The notes: generated from the letters alone by a model not told the origin. A stretch of 64,000 nucleotides of DNA from Taibaiella sp965229095 (GCA_965229095.1 OZ245855.1:2418001-2482000); one strand, 5' to 3'; shown: positions 33,343 through 42,994, numbered from the stretch's first letter. Numbers and translations: made by a program.

Positions 33343-34554
33343 TTAGATGGGGTTAGCCATCAGTAAATTAAGGTCGGTATATTTAATATCAAACCGACGG
33401 GCTATGGGTGCATTGGTAACACAACCTTTATACAGATAGACGCCGTTTCTGATCCCGGCCTTGGCCTGAAGCAGGTGCTCTACCCCGCCCATATCGGCAC
33501 ATTCCAGTACAATAGGCATCAATACATTGCTTACTGCCCTGGAAGCCGTGCGGGAAACACCCGAAGCTATATTGGGCACGCAATAGTGGATCACATCATA
33601 TTTTTTAAACGTAGGGTGTTCGTGCGAAGTAGCCCTGGAAGTTTCGAAACAGCCTCCCCTGTCGATACTTACGTCCACCACGATAGAACCGGATTTCATA
33701 TGGCTTACCATCTCTTCGGTCACCACTACAGGCGTCACGCCGTTAACCGGCTTTAAGGCGCCCACCGCAACATCCGCATTCTTCAATTCATTACCCAGCT
33801 CGCGCGGATCAATAACGGAAGTAAACAAGCGGCGGCCGATATTATTCTGAAGCCGCATCAGCCGGTAAATGGAATTGTCAAACACCTTTACCGACGCCCC
33901 GAGCCCCAGAGCGGTACGGGAAGCAAACTCCCCTACTACACCGGCGCCTATGATCACGACCCTGGCCGGCGGCACACCCGATATGCCTCCCAGCAGGATG
34001 CCTTTGCCATTGTGGACATTGCCCAGGTATTTGGCAGCCGTCAGTATGGCAGAGCTACCTGCAATCTCGCTCATCGAACGTACGATGGGATAGATACCCG
34101 AATCGTCTTTTATGGAATCGAAGGTGATCCCGATAATCTTTTTCTTCATCAAAGCCTCTACCATGGAGGCTTTCAGGAAAGGAAGATGTATGGGGGAAAT
34201 GACCACATGATTGGGTTGCAGCAATATAATTTCGTCTTCCGATATGGGAGCCGATTTAATAATCATCTGGGCCTTGTACACTTCGGCCTTGTCGTACACA
34301 ATACGGGCGCCCACCTCGCTGAAATCGGTATCGAAGTAAAAAGAATGTTCCCCGGCATTATGCTCCACCACCACTTCATGACCGTTCTGCACCAGGATCG
34401 AAACCGCTTCGGGTGTAAGCGGCACCCTGTTTTCCTGGAAGGAAGTTTCTTTCGGGATACCGATAAACAAACGTTGCCTGCGCGGGATAATTTCCAGCGT
34501 TTCTTCCAGCGGAATATAGGAAAAAGAAGGAGAAATATGAGGTTTCGTAACCAT
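33343..34554 (-). CDS. ald: Alanine dehydrogenase / NAD(P) transhydrogenase-alpha family
   Basis: It should interconvert alanine and pyruvate plus ammonia with NAD. GIPKETSFQENRVPLTPEAV is the N-terminal family signature, and VVIIGAGVVGEFASRTALGLGASVKVFDNS is the split Rossmann NAD site. MSEIAGSSAI and DVSIDRGGCFETSRATSHEHPTF are active-site regions. At 403 residues it has about 30 extra N-terminal residues compared with the usual 371. Bacteroidota carry this variant widely. It is monocistronic. Confidence 0.88.
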   Translation of the reverse strand: MVTKPHISPSFSYIPLEETLEIIPRRQRLFIGIPKETSFQENRVPLTPEAVSILVQNGHEVVVEHNAGEHSFYFDTDFSEVGARIVYDKAEVYKAQMIIKSAPISEDEIILLQPNHVVISPIHLPFLKASMVEALMKKKIIGITFDSIKDDSGIYPIVRSMSEIAGSSAILTAAKYLGNVHNGKGILLGGISGVPPARVVIIGAGVVGEFASRTALGLGASVKVFDNSIYRLMRLQNNIGRRLFTSVIDPRELGNELKNADVAVGALKPVNGVTPVVVTEEMVSHMKSGSIVVDVSIDRGGCFETSRATSHEHPTFKKYDVIHYCVPNIASGVSRTASRAVSNVLMPIVLECADMGGVEHLLQAKAGIRNGVYLYKGCVTNAPIARRFDIKYTDLNLLMANPI

Positions 34555-34850
34555 ATGAAAAGGAGAAGTAAGGTAAAGCCTTTTTTTAGATTATAAAAGG
34601 AACTTTCTTTAAAAATTTGAAAATGTTGCCACAAAAATTATTCCAAAAGACCAGTCCGCCAAAAGCGGCTGCGTGTTTTAGCTGCTACACTACCATATTT
34701 GCCTGTAAAAAAGGCCAGGCATTATCACCAGCTACCCTGGAAAATGCTTGTCAGTCAGCGCCTTAAACGAAAGTAGGACTAACTTTATTACTTTAAAGAC
34801 AATTTTCCTAATTTGCCCTTTTTATCACAGCATACGCCAATATTTTTCCT
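34555..34850. other. Spacer between ald and the ABC permease gene
   Basis: This 296-bp divergent spacer is AT-rich. I see no gene, repeat or clear hairpin in it; it must hold the promoters of both flanking genes. Confidence 0.5.
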
Positions 34851-35909
34851 TTGACACTGCGCTACTTTCTCCGCAAGATCCTGTACGGACTTTCTGTCCT
34901 GTGGGGCGTGGTGACCCTGGTATTTTTATTGTTCAATGTGCTGCCCGACGATCCGGCCAGGCTTACTTTAGGGCAACGAAGCGACCTGGCTTCCGTAGAA
35001 AATGTACGCAGGGAACTGAACCTGGATAAACCCGTGTATGTCCGGTACCTGCTCTACCTCAACGACCTTTCCCCGCTCGGCCTCCATCCGCAGCAGGAAA
35101 AACAGAGTAAATACCAGGCTTATTTCGCCTTGCCGGTAGGCCGGGAAAAGGCCCTGATGCTGAAAAATCCCTATCTGGGCCGTTCCTACCAGAGCAAAAG
35201 GCTGGTATGGGATGTACTGGCCGATACCTTGCCGGGCACGGCAGTCCTGGCTTTCAGCGCTATCATCTTTGCCACCATCTTCGGTATTGCCCTAGGGGTG
35301 CTGGCTGCCTTAAAAAAGGATACCTGGCTCGATACCTCGGCTATCCTGGCCAGCGTAGCCGGTATTTCCGCACCCTCTTTTTTTGCCGGCCTTATCATTG
35401 CTTACCTTTTTGGTTACGTGCTTAGTGATATTACTGGCTTAAGTATGGTGGGCAGCCTCTGGGATTATGATACTTTCGGCGGCCGCTATCTTTCCCTCAA
35501 AAACCTGATCCTGCCTGCGCTTACCCTGGGCATAAGGCCCCTCGCCATTATTACCCAGCTTACCCGCAGCTCCCTGCTCGATGTGCTGTCGCAGGATTAT
35601 ATCCGTACGGCCTATGCCAAAGGGTTAAAAAAGTATCAGGTTATCTGGCGACATGCCTTACCCAATGCCCTGAATCCCGTGGTCACGGCCATTTCGGGCT
35701 GGCTGGCCGAACTGCTGGCGGGTTCTTTCTTCGTCGAGTTTATTTTCAGCTGGAAAGGGATAGGCAAGCTCACCGTCGACTCGCTCGACAAGTTCGACTT
35801 CCCCGTGGTGATGGGCGCTATTCTCATTACCGCTTCGATTTTTATCATTGTCAATATGCTTACCGACCTGCTGTACACCCGCATGGACCCCAGGGTGAAG
35901 CTGAATTAA
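34851..35909 (+). CDS. ABC transporter permease, DppB/OppB type
   Basis: The 352-residue protein starts at TTG (MTLRYFLRKILYGLSVLWGV) and has about six membrane segments. It matches peptide/nickel ABC permeases: the N-terminal NVLPDDPARLTLG, and the cytoplasmic EAA loop with YAKGLKKYQVIWRHALPNAL followed by NPVVTAISGWLAELLAGSFFVE. An insertion of about 50 residues (about 70-120) between the first segments is longer than in E. coli OppB. No binding protein, ATPase or second permease is adjacent, so its partners must be encoded elsewhere. Confidence 0.88.
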   Translation: MTLRYFLRKILYGLSVLWGVVTLVFLLFNVLPDDPARLTLGQRSDLASVENVRRELNLDKPVYVRYLLYLNDLSPLGLHPQQEKQSKYQAYFALPVGREKALMLKNPYLGRSYQSKRLVWDVLADTLPGTAVLAFSAIIFATIFGIALGVLAALKKDTWLDTSAILASVAGISAPSFFAGLIIAYLFGYVLSDITGLSMVGSLWDYDTFGGRYLSLKNLILPALTLGIRPLAIITQLTRSSLLDVLSQDYIRTAYAKGLKKYQVIWRHALPNALNPVVTAISGWLAELLAGSFFVEFIFSWKGIGKLTVDSLDKFDFPVVMGAILITASIFIIVNMLTDLLYTRMDPRVKLN

Positions 35910-35960
35910 CACGACAAGCATTTTCCTAAAGCTTACTTTTACCCTCAAAATACTAACCCT

Positions 35961-36689
35961 ATGAAGTACGCGCTGCTATGGATAGGCTTATGCGGCACCC
36001 TTGGCCTTCAGGCGCAGGAAGAAGAATGGAAAGAACCCAGCAAAGAAAGCCAGGCCTACCATGAATACCGCCTGCGGGAAAGCGTTCCGCCTTATGGTTT
36101 GGAAAAAGTAAAGAAAATAATCGCCGCCATCCCCACCGGCGATGAAGAGACTTTGCAAAAACCCAACAGCAAGCAATACCAGGCTTTATCGCTGCGCGAA
36201 AAATTCACCTACCATATGATCCACGGGGAAAGTTTTAGCCAAAACTGCGATGCCATGCCCCCAATCCAGGAAGAGCAGCAGAAACTGTTCGGTTATCTGC
36301 CCGATGTTTTTGGCGAATACAGCTGGAGCGCCGGCCAGATCGGCTTCCTGAAAAACAACAGGGACTCCGTTATGGCACTCATCAAAGAATCGGTAGGCCG
36401 CAGCAAAAGGATGGGACTTAATTATAAAGCGGCACTCGAAGAGATCAACGCCAAAGAAATGATCCCTTTCCTCGTCACCACCTATAACACAGACCAGAAG
36501 GACCATGACATCCTAACCCTGCTGATGCTGTTGATGAAAAACAATAATTATACCCCTTTCGTTACGGCAGCATCCTATCGCAAATTGTATGGAGCAGATG
36601 CCAGCTACCAGGCTTACCTGGATTTCAATAAAGCCAACGAAGCACTGATCCTGAAACGGGCTACGGATTTCTACAACAGCTCTAAATAA
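35961..36689 (+). CDS. Secreted hypothetical protein paired with an FGE-like gene
   Basis: The 242-residue product has a signal peptide (MKYALLWIGLCGTLGLQAQ). The mature part is mostly helical and charged, with SLREKFTYHMIHGESFSQNC and, later, LLMLLMKNNNYTPFVTAASY. I recognise no family. It is followed after 6 bp by the formylglycine-generating-enzyme-like gene, so the two are cotranscribed and may act together in the periplasm. It starts 51 bp after the ABC permease gene. Confidence 0.65.
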   Translation: MKYALLWIGLCGTLGLQAQEEEWKEPSKESQAYHEYRLRESVPPYGLEKVKKIIAAIPTGDEETLQKPNSKQYQALSLREKFTYHMIHGESFSQNCDAMPPIQEEQQKLFGYLPDVFGEYSWSAGQIGFLKNNRDSVMALIKESVGRSKRMGLNYKAALEEINAKEMIPFLVTTYNTDQKDHDILTLLMLLMKNNNYTPFVTAASYRKLYGADASYQAYLDFNKANEALILKRATDFYNSSK

Positions 36690-36695
36690 TACATC

Positions 36696-37523
36696 ATGCT
36701 CCGCTGGATGTTTTTTTTATCTTTCTTGTTTTCGGCCGGCAGGATGGAAGCACAAACCGATACCTCTTTTGTACTCGTCCCCGCCGGTACTTATACGATA
36801 GGACAAAAAGGACATACCTTAAATCCTTTGCGGCAAGTGAAGATGGATAGTTTTTACATCGCCGCCACGGAACTGACCAATGCCTCCTTCGAAAAGTTTG
36901 TGCTGGCCACCAGTTACATTACCGATGCCGAGCGGATGAAGAATGCCCTGGTTTTCGTACCGGGGCTGGAAGAATTTAAATGGCTGGAGGATAGCACCGC
37001 CAACTGGCGCTACCCCAACGGCATCAGCCGGGGCGGTATCGAACAGAAAATGAACCACCCGGTAACCACCATCAGCTACAGGGATGCATTGGCTTATTGT
37101 ACCTGGGCAGGCCTCAGGCTGCCATCACTGGAGGAATGGGAGATCGCTTCGCGGGCAGGGACCCCGGGTACCTACTTCTGGGGCAATAGCCAGGAACAGA
37201 TCGGCACTTATGCCAATGTATGGCATGGCCGTAACCACCTGCAGCCCGACAGCAGCGACAGGTACCTGTACACAGCGCCCGTGGGCAGCTTCCGGCCCAA
37301 CAAATGGGGTATTTACGATATATATGGCAATGTTTTTGAGTTCTGTACCGGTACCTTGGCCAGCGATAAAAAAGGCAGCCAAACCGCTCATGCCCGCGGA
37401 GGTTCCTGGTGGTGCAGCAAAAATGCCTGCAGCTTCTTCAACTCGGTGGATATAGGCCGGGTTCATCCCGGGGCTTCCTTTAGTAACCAGGGATTCAGGA
37501 CGGTCCGTGATAAGAAGAGATAA
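36696..37523 (+). CDS. Exported formylglycine-generating enzyme (SUMF1/FGE) family protein
   Basis: The 275-residue protein has a signal peptide (ending GRMEAQ) and one FGE-sulfatase domain: FVLVPAGTYTIGQ, SFYIAATELTNASFEKFV, HPVTTISYRDALAYCTWAGL, RLPSLEEWEIASRAG, GIYDIYGNVFEFC, and the end ARGGSWWCSKNACSFF then SNQGFRTVRD. Cysteines C240 and C245 keep the C-x4-C spacing of the copper-binding pair in true FGE, which many homologues lack. Known FGE oxidises a sulfatase cysteine to formylglycine; other relatives are structural (GldK/PorK) or ergothioneine enzymes. No sulfatase is in the window. Confidence 0.82.
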   Translation: MLRWMFFLSFLFSAGRMEAQTDTSFVLVPAGTYTIGQKGHTLNPLRQVKMDSFYIAATELTNASFEKFVLATSYITDAERMKNALVFVPGLEEFKWLEDSTANWRYPNGISRGGIEQKMNHPVTTISYRDALAYCTWAGLRLPSLEEWEIASRAGTPGTYFWGNSQEQIGTYANVWHGRNHLQPDSSDRYLYTAPVGSFRPNKWGIYDIYGNVFEFCTGTLASDKKGSQTAHARGGSWWCSKNACSFFNSVDIGRVHPGASFSNQGFRTVRDKKR

Positions 37524-37556
37524 TCTCTGTAGCCTGTAATACTCGGCCTAATTATG

Positions 37557-37564
37557 TACCTTTG
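37557..37564 (+). promoter_or_regulatory. Putative -7 promoter box for the lipoprotein gene at 37654
   Basis: TACCTTTG fits TAnnTTTG exactly and lies about 90 bp before the start codon. The -33 TTG is imperfect (CTG near 37534). Confidence 0.5.
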
Positions 37565-37653
37565 TAGCCCTTTTGCCATGCCTATATGGCAGTCGGACGT
37601 TTTTTTGCATGAAATTTGATTCCTTACATAACCGAACCCTATAAGGTTTACTG

Positions 37654-38124
37654 ATGATCGTTAGAAGAATCTCCTATTTTACCTTTATCGTTGCTATTAC
37701 CACAATAGCGACCGTAAGTTCCTGCAACAGGGCGAAGGAGAAGGCCAAACAATCGGTCAATTATGCCGGAACGGTTATTGGTAAAGGCTCTTCCGAATTT
37801 GTAGAAGGGGTATCCGAAGGGGTCAGTCAGAGCTTCGACTGCAGCCTGGAACTGGCCAAAGTATTGCAGGAAAAAGGATTGAAAGGCGGTAAATTCAAGA
37901 TCACCACCGATAGCTCGGGCCACGAAAACGTAGTAAGCGTCTACCTCATTTTTGACAAAGACTACAGGGGCCAGGTATCTGCAAAAATTTTTGACAGTAA
38001 AAACCAGGAATATGGCAGAACCGCTGTCAGCCTGGACAGCAAAGCCGGTAAAGCGCAATATTTCGATTTTGTTTTTGACCATAGAACAGCCATCGAACGT
38101 AAAAGCCGTATCCTGCTGGAATAG
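37654..38124 (+). CDS. Putative lipoprotein of unknown function upstream of secA
   Basis: The 156-residue protein has a lipoprotein signal with lipobox VSSC (Cys 24). The first mature part is a short amphipathic stretch (GKGSSEFVEGVSEGVSQSFD); the rest looks like a beta-sandwich (FKITTDSSGHENVVSVYLIF, AKIFDSKNQEYGRTAVSL). I recognise no family. It ends 63 bp before secA on the same strand, so cotranscription is possible. Confidence 0.6.
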   Translation: MIVRRISYFTFIVAITTIATVSSCNRAKEKAKQSVNYAGTVIGKGSSEFVEGVSEGVSQSFDCSLELAKVLQEKGLKGGKFKITTDSSGHENVVSVYLIFDKDYRGQVSAKIFDSKNQEYGRTAVSLDSKAGKAQYFDFVFDHRTAIERKSRILLE

Positions 38125-38187
38125 AGATTTGAAGAGTGCCCGCTCCTTTTTATTCAAATCAACCATTCAAAATTCAAATTATAAAAA

Positions 38188-41100
38188 ATGTTAGGTTTCA
38201 TATCCAAAATCTTCGGGGGAAGCAAGTCTGAAAAGGACGTGAAGAAAATTATGCCCCTGATCAAAGAGATCAATGGTCATTACGAAAGTTACCAATCGCT
38301 GAGCAACGACCAGCTGCGTAACAAAACGGTGGAGTTCCGCCAGCGCATAGCAGAGCATCTTGCCGATATCGATGCCCAGATTGCTACTAAAAAAGCAGAA
38401 GCAGACAGCAAGAAAGATATCGACCTGCATCAGCGCGAAGCGATCTACGACGAGGCCGATAAGCTGGAAAAGAAACGCAACGAACAGCTGGAAGAGATCC
38501 TGGAAAAGCTGTTGCCCGAGGCATTTGCCGTAATTAAAGATACGGCCCGCCGTTTCAAAGAAAATAAAGAAGTGATATCCACGGCTACCGCACAGGACCG
38601 CGAGCTGGCCACTACCAGGGATTACCTGCGTATCGAAGGCGACAACGTGATCTACAACAACACCTGGTCGGCCGCAGGCGTGGAAGTAACCTGGAACATG
38701 CTGCACTATGATGTGCAGTTGATCGGTGGTTCGGTGCTGCACCAGGGCAAGATCGCCGAGATGGCCACAGGTGAAGGTAAAACATTGGTATCTACCCTGC
38801 CGGCATACCTCAACGCCCTTGCCGGCCAAGGGGTGCACGTAGTAACCGTGAACGATTACCTGGCCCGTCGTGACCAGGAATGGAACGGTCCTATATTCGA
38901 GTGGTTAGGGCTTACTGTTGATTGTATCGATAAGCACCAGCCCAATTCTCCGCAACGTCGCAATGCATACCTGGCCGACCTTACCTACGGTACCAATAAC
39001 GAATTCGGTTTCGACTATCTCCGCGATAACATGGTGCATAGCCCTGAAGAAATGGTACAGCGCAAGCATCATTTTGCGATGGTGGATGAGGTGGATAGCG
39101 TATTGATCGATGATGCGCGTACACCGTTGATCATTTCGGGCCCGGTGCCTAAAGGAGACGAGCAACAGTTCCATATCCTGAAACCCCGTATCGAAAGGCT
39201 GCTGGAAGCGCAAAGACGCATCGTGAACCAATCCCTCACCGAAGCCAAGAAAATGATCGCTGATGGCAAGACCGATAAGGATAACGGCGGTTTGCATTTG
39301 TACCGCGCGTTCCGTGGTTTGCCCAAGAATACGGCTATCATTAAATACCTGAGCGAAGAGGGTAACCGGCAGATCTTGCAGAAAGCAGAAAACCATTTCA
39401 TAGGCGAGCAGCAACGCAATATGCCTAAGGTAAACGAAGAGTTGTTTTTCTATATCGACGAAAAACAAAACAGCGTAGACCTTACCGAAAAAGGGATTGC
39501 ACTGATCACCGGCGCAGGTGAAGACCCCAACTTCTTTATCCTTCCCGATATCGGTTCCGAACTGGCAGAAGTAGAAAGAACAGCGGCCAGCGCAGAGGAA
39601 AAAACACAACGCAAAGACCAGGTATTACAGGAATATGCCGCCAAAGCAGACCGTATCCATTCGGTACAGCAACTGCTGAAAGCCTATACTTTATTTGAGA
39701 AGGATGTAGAGTATGTGGTGATGGACGAAAAGGTAAAGATCGTAGACGAGCAAACCGGCCGTATCATGGAAGGCCGCCGCTACAGCGATGGCTTGCACCA
39801 GGCGATCGAAGCCAAAGAGAATGTTACCGTAGAGGCTGCCACCCAGACCTTTGCTACTGTAACCTTGCAAAACTATTTCCGTATGTACCACAAGCTATGT
39901 GGTATGACCGGTACTGCCGAAACGGAAGCAGGTGAGTTCTGGCAGATCTATAAGCTGGATGTGGTCACCATCCCGACCAATGTATCCATAGCCCGTAACG
40001 ACCGCCAGGACCTGGTGTACAAAACCAAGAGGGAAAAATATAAGGCAGTGATCGACGAGATCGAAGCCCTGAGCGGCGTAGGCCGCCCCGTGCTGGTAGG
40101 TACTACTTCCGTCGAAGTGTCCGAATTGCTGAGCCGTATGCTGCAGCAAAAGAAGATAGCCCACAATGTACTGAATGCGAAACAACACTCCCGCGAAGCG
40201 CAGGTAGTAGCCGAAGCCGGTCTTGCCGGTGCAGTGACCATCGCTACCAATATGGCCGGCCGTGGTACGGATATCAAGCTGGGAGCCGGTGTAAAAGAAG
40301 CCGGTGGTTTGGCCATTATAGGTACCGAACGCCACGAAAGCCGTCGTGTAGACCGCCAGTTGCGCGGTCGTGCGGGACGCCAGGGCGATCCAGGTACTTC
40401 ACAGTTCTTTGTATCGCTGGAAGACGAGCTTATGCGCCTTTTCGGTTCGGAGCGTATTGCCGCTATGATGGACCGTATGGGACATAAAGAAGGAGAAGTG
40501 CTGCAGCACAGCATGATCACCAAGTCCATCGAACGTGCCCAGAAGAAAGTAGAGGAAAACAACTTCGGTATCCGTAAAAACCTGCTGGAGTATGACGACG
40601 TTATGAACACGCAACGTGACGTGATTTACAAACGCCGTCGTCATGCCCTGTTCGGAGAACGTTTAACTATCGACCTGGATAATGCCTTGTACGATGTATG
40701 TGTCAACCTGGCCACCGAATTCGGCGATGATTTCGAAAACTTCAAGATCGAGGTGATGAAACACCTGGCCCTGGAGCCGGAAATGTCGGCCGAAGATTTC
40801 AAGAATCCCGAAGCAGCAGGCAACAAACTGTACCAGCAGGCAAAGGAATTCTATGAGCGTAAAATGGACGGCCTTTGCGAGCACATCCATCCGCAGTTTG
40901 CCCAGATACTGGAACAGCAAGGCGACCGCGTAGAAAATATCGTTATACCTTTTACAGATGGCATCAGGGGCATGCAGTTGTATGTCAACCTGCGCGACGC
41001 CGTTGCCCGCAATGCAAGACCGGTCCCCGAAACACTGGAAAAGAACATTACCCTGGCCATGATCGACGATACATGGAAGGATCACTTACGTGCCATGGAC

Positions 41101-41505
41101 GATCTGCGTCAATCGGTACGTATGGCTTCTTACGAACAAAAAGATCCTTTGCTGATCTATAAATTTGAAGCTTTCGAGCTGTTTAAAAAAGCATTGCTCG
41201 AAATTAACCAGCATATCATTTCTTTCCTGTTCCGTGCCGGTATCCCCGTACAGGAAGCACCACCGCAGGCAGCGCAATTGCCGCCACAGCGTACCGACAT
41301 GAGCCAGATGCGCGACAACAAAGCGCAGATCGAGGCTGCCGGTGAAGATTATGCCGCCGATGAAAATGATTACTACCAGGAGCCTGGCGCACCACCCGCG
41401 GTAAAGCGCCAGCCGGTACAGGTAGAACCCAAGATCGGCCGTAACGATCCTTGTCCTTGCGGTAGTGGTAAAAAATACAAATCCTGTCATGGCAAGCATT
41501 TATAA
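38188..41505 (+). CDS. secA: Preprotein translocase ATPase SecA
   Basis: The 1105-residue motor pushes unfolded proteins through SecYEG. Walker A is MATGEGKTL (about 192-200) and the DEAD-like box is VDEVDSVLIDDARTPLIISG (about 298). MYHKLCGMTGTAETEAGEFWQIY, TNMAGRGTDIKLG and HESRRVDRQLRGRAGRQGDPG are the second-motor-domain motifs. The C-terminus keeps the zinc-binding SEC-C motif NDPCPCGSGKKYKSCHG. It is about 200 residues longer than the E. coli protein, mostly from insertions in the N-terminal region and first motor domain, which is usual for this phylum. A strong terminator follows. Confidence 0.97.
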   Translation: MLGFISKIFGGSKSEKDVKKIMPLIKEINGHYESYQSLSNDQLRNKTVEFRQRIAEHLADIDAQIATKKAEADSKKDIDLHQREAIYDEADKLEKKRNEQLEEILEKLLPEAFAVIKDTARRFKENKEVISTATAQDRELATTRDYLRIEGDNVIYNNTWSAAGVEVTWNMLHYDVQLIGGSVLHQGKIAEMATGEGKTLVSTLPAYLNALAGQGVHVVTVNDYLARRDQEWNGPIFEWLGLTVDCIDKHQPNSPQRRNAYLADLTYGTNNEFGFDYLRDNMVHSPEEMVQRKHHFAMVDEVDSVLIDDARTPLIISGPVPKGDEQQFHILKPRIERLLEAQRRIVNQSLTEAKKMIADGKTDKDNGGLHLYRAFRGLPKNTAIIKYLSEEGNRQILQKAENHFIGEQQRNMPKVNEELFFYIDEKQNSVDLTEKGIALITGAGEDPNFFILPDIGSELAEVERTAASAEEKTQRKDQVLQEYAAKADRIHSVQQLLKAYTLFEKDVEYVVMDEKVKIVDEQTGRIMEGRRYSDGLHQAIEAKENVTVEAATQTFATVTLQNYFRMYHKLCGMTGTAETEAGEFWQIYKLDVVTIPTNVSIARNDRQDLVYKTKREKYKAVIDEIEALSGVGRPVLVGTTSVEVSELLSRMLQQKKIAHNVLNAKQHSREAQVVAEAGLAGAVTIATNMAGRGTDIKLGAGVKEAGGLAIIGTERHESRRVDRQLRGRAGRQGDPGTSQFFVSLEDELMRLFGSERIAAMMDRMGHKEGEVLQHSMITKSIERAQKKVEENNFGIRKNLLEYDDVMNTQRDVIYKRRRHALFGERLTIDLDNALYDVCVNLATEFGDDFENFKIEVMKHLALEPEMSAEDFKNPEAAGNKLYQQAKEFYERKMDGLCEHIHPQFAQILEQQGDRVENIVIPFTDGIRGMQLYVNLRDAVARNARPVPETLEKNITLAMIDDTWKDHLRAMDDLRQSVRMASYEQKDPLLIYKFEAFELFKKALLEINQHIISFLFRAGIPVQEAPPQAAQLPPQRTDMSQMRDNKAQIEAAGEDYAADENDYYQEPGAPPAVKRQPVQVEPKIGRNDPCPCGSGKKYKSCHGKHL

Positions 41506-41526
41506 GCCTGCACAGTAAATGAGATA

Positions 41527-41563
41527 CAATAAAAGGGACGCATTGTTTGCGTCCCTTTTATTG
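41527..41563 (+). terminator. Intrinsic terminator after secA
   Basis: A 16-bp perfect stem (CAATAAAAGGGACGCA with its complement) with a 5-nt loop and a T-rich end. Confidence 0.92.
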
Positions 41564-41616
41564 TATGCGTGTGTACGTAATGTTTTGCACACGACATCTT
41601 CACAGGAAATCTCACC

Positions 41617-41639
41617 CTGGTTTGTCGCTCACAAACCAG
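41617..41639. repeat. Hairpin in the secA-T9SS cargo spacer
   Basis: A 9-bp perfect stem (CTGGTTTGT with ACAAACCAG) with loop CGCTC, with no U-tract. Apart from this and the secA terminator I see nothing else in the 307-bp spacer 41506-41812. Confidence 0.4.
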
Positions 41640-41812
41640 TTACCTGGATACCTGGCCATTCGCGAGGTACAAACCGCTGCCTTACCGGCTCTAATGATGG
41701 ACTGGTACCAAGTTATTTATATTTTTCCCACGTCTATACATTAAATGACCAATAGATATTAAAACACTTATAGACAGGAATAACCTATCCGGATTCAAAT
41801 AAAAAAACACCC

Positions 41813-42733
41813 ATGAAAATTACCTTTCCATTATTCATTTGTTTATGGCTAACCGCTCTACAGGGCAAAGCCCAAACCATTCGCTTTACGGATACGACCA
41901 ATATATGGCGCTGTAGTAAAACCCTTGCCCCGGATGGCTATCCGATACAAGGCAGCGCCAATTTCGTAACAGGCGATACGCTTATGTCCTACGGCGGTAA
42001 GCAATATGCCGTTATTCGCGCAGTATATGGCAAAGAGATATGGGTAAGAGAGGATACGGCAGCACGAAAAGTACACCTTCAACCAACGGAAACCTGGCTT
42101 TCCGTATACAAGATCACGGATACCTCCGAATTTGTGTATATGGATTTCAGCTTGCAGCCGGGCGACTCGATGATGATGCCCCTTGTCAATACAAACAGCG
42201 CCGACAACAGGAGCATCCATATCGTAACGGATCGGGATTCGGTTATGATCGGTACGCAATGGCATACCCGTTTACGGATACGAACCATTAATCTTGGATT
42301 TGAATACTACGACTATTACGAAATTACGGAGGGTATAGGTCCTTTCTCCGGGCCCTTCCTGGAAACAGCGCAAACAGGCGAATGGGGTCCTTATAACATT
42401 TCCTGCTTTAGCAATAAGGGCATTATTCCAACCCCTCCTTTCGGGGAAAACTGTTTCACTTCAATCGGACATCGGGAACTTCCCGCACAAAATAGATTTA
42501 TCCTTGCTCCCAATCCTGCCTCGGGCAAGGTTTCGATACGATCAACAATTGCTGACAGAAAGGAATACAGACTCCTGGTGAGTGATATCACAGGGAAAGT
42601 GGTCCTTTCTCATTCCTTTACTGATCGTTCTGACATAGATATTAGCAGCCTTGTACCAGGATTATACATTACTAAGATAGTACAAGAAGGTGTGCTTATT
42701 TACGTGAATAAGATCTTGGTGACGCATCCTTAA
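41813..42733 (+). CDS. T9SS type A sorting-domain protein, 306 residues
   Basis: The product has a Sec signal peptide (ending LQGKAQT) and a C-terminal type A sorting domain of about 75 residues: FILAPNPASGKVSIRS, LLVSDITGKVVLSHSF, DISSLVPGLYITKIVQEG, ending KILVTHP. Such domains direct proteins through the type IX secretion system to the surface, after which they are removed or anchored. The middle (about 25-225) is beta-rich and has no recognised domain. PorQ at 50556-51662 shows T9SS is present. Confidence 0.85.
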   Translation: MKITFPLFICLWLTALQGKAQTIRFTDTTNIWRCSKTLAPDGYPIQGSANFVTGDTLMSYGGKQYAVIRAVYGKEIWVREDTAARKVHLQPTETWLSVYKITDTSEFVYMDFSLQPGDSMMMPLVNTNSADNRSIHIVTDRDSVMIGTQWHTRLRIRTINLGFEYYDYYEITEGIGPFSGPFLETAQTGEWGPYNISCFSNKGIIPTPPFGENCFTSIGHRELPAQNRFILAPNPASGKVSIRSTIADRKEYRLLVSDITGKVVLSHSFTDRSDIDISSLVPGLYITKIVQEGVLIYVNKILVTHP

Positions 42734-42796
42734 AACCTTAAACGCAAGGCTATCCTCAACGTAGTCGGAGGGTGAAAAAAGCAATGTATGTTCTTT

Positions 42797-42831
42797 TATC
42801 CTCGCTGTGGTGCCATGTCGCGGCGAGGATA
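42797..42831. repeat. Hairpin in spacer (GCTGTGG-loop group)
   Basis: A 9-bp perfect stem (TATCCTCGC with GCGAGGATA) encloses a 17-nt loop starting TGTGG. It resembles hairpins at 2899-2925 and 61622-61660. Confidence 0.45.
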
Positions 42832-42841
42832 GATAACCTTA

Positions 42842-42950
42842 TAAATAGGTCATCCCGAAGTCTCCGAAGGATCTTGATCGTTATAAATATAAAGTATACC
42901 CAAGATTCCTCATTACACAAGCTTCGCAAGCTACATTCGGAATGACAAAC
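42842..42950 (+). repeat. Dispersed intergenic repeat module (TCTCCGAAGGA / CTTGATCGTTATA and GTCATTCCGAATG type)
   Basis: GTCATCCCGAAGTCTCCGAAGG followed by ATCTTGATCGTTATA (about 42851-42888) shares its two halves with the complement of 61515-61560, where a 10-bp insert separates them. About 40 bp later, ATTCCTCATTACACAAGCTT to GGAATGAC (to 42946) forms a hairpin-like arm; sequences of this sort are common intergenic repeats in Bacteroidota genomes. Confidence 0.6.
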
Positions 42951-42994
42951 AGGAGTAAACAGGCATCTTATAAACAAAGCACCAAATGGAAAGA

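Noticed and set aside
41519..41755. 78-codon frame after secA
   Set aside because: It runs through the secA terminator and a spacer hairpin and has no protein-like pattern.
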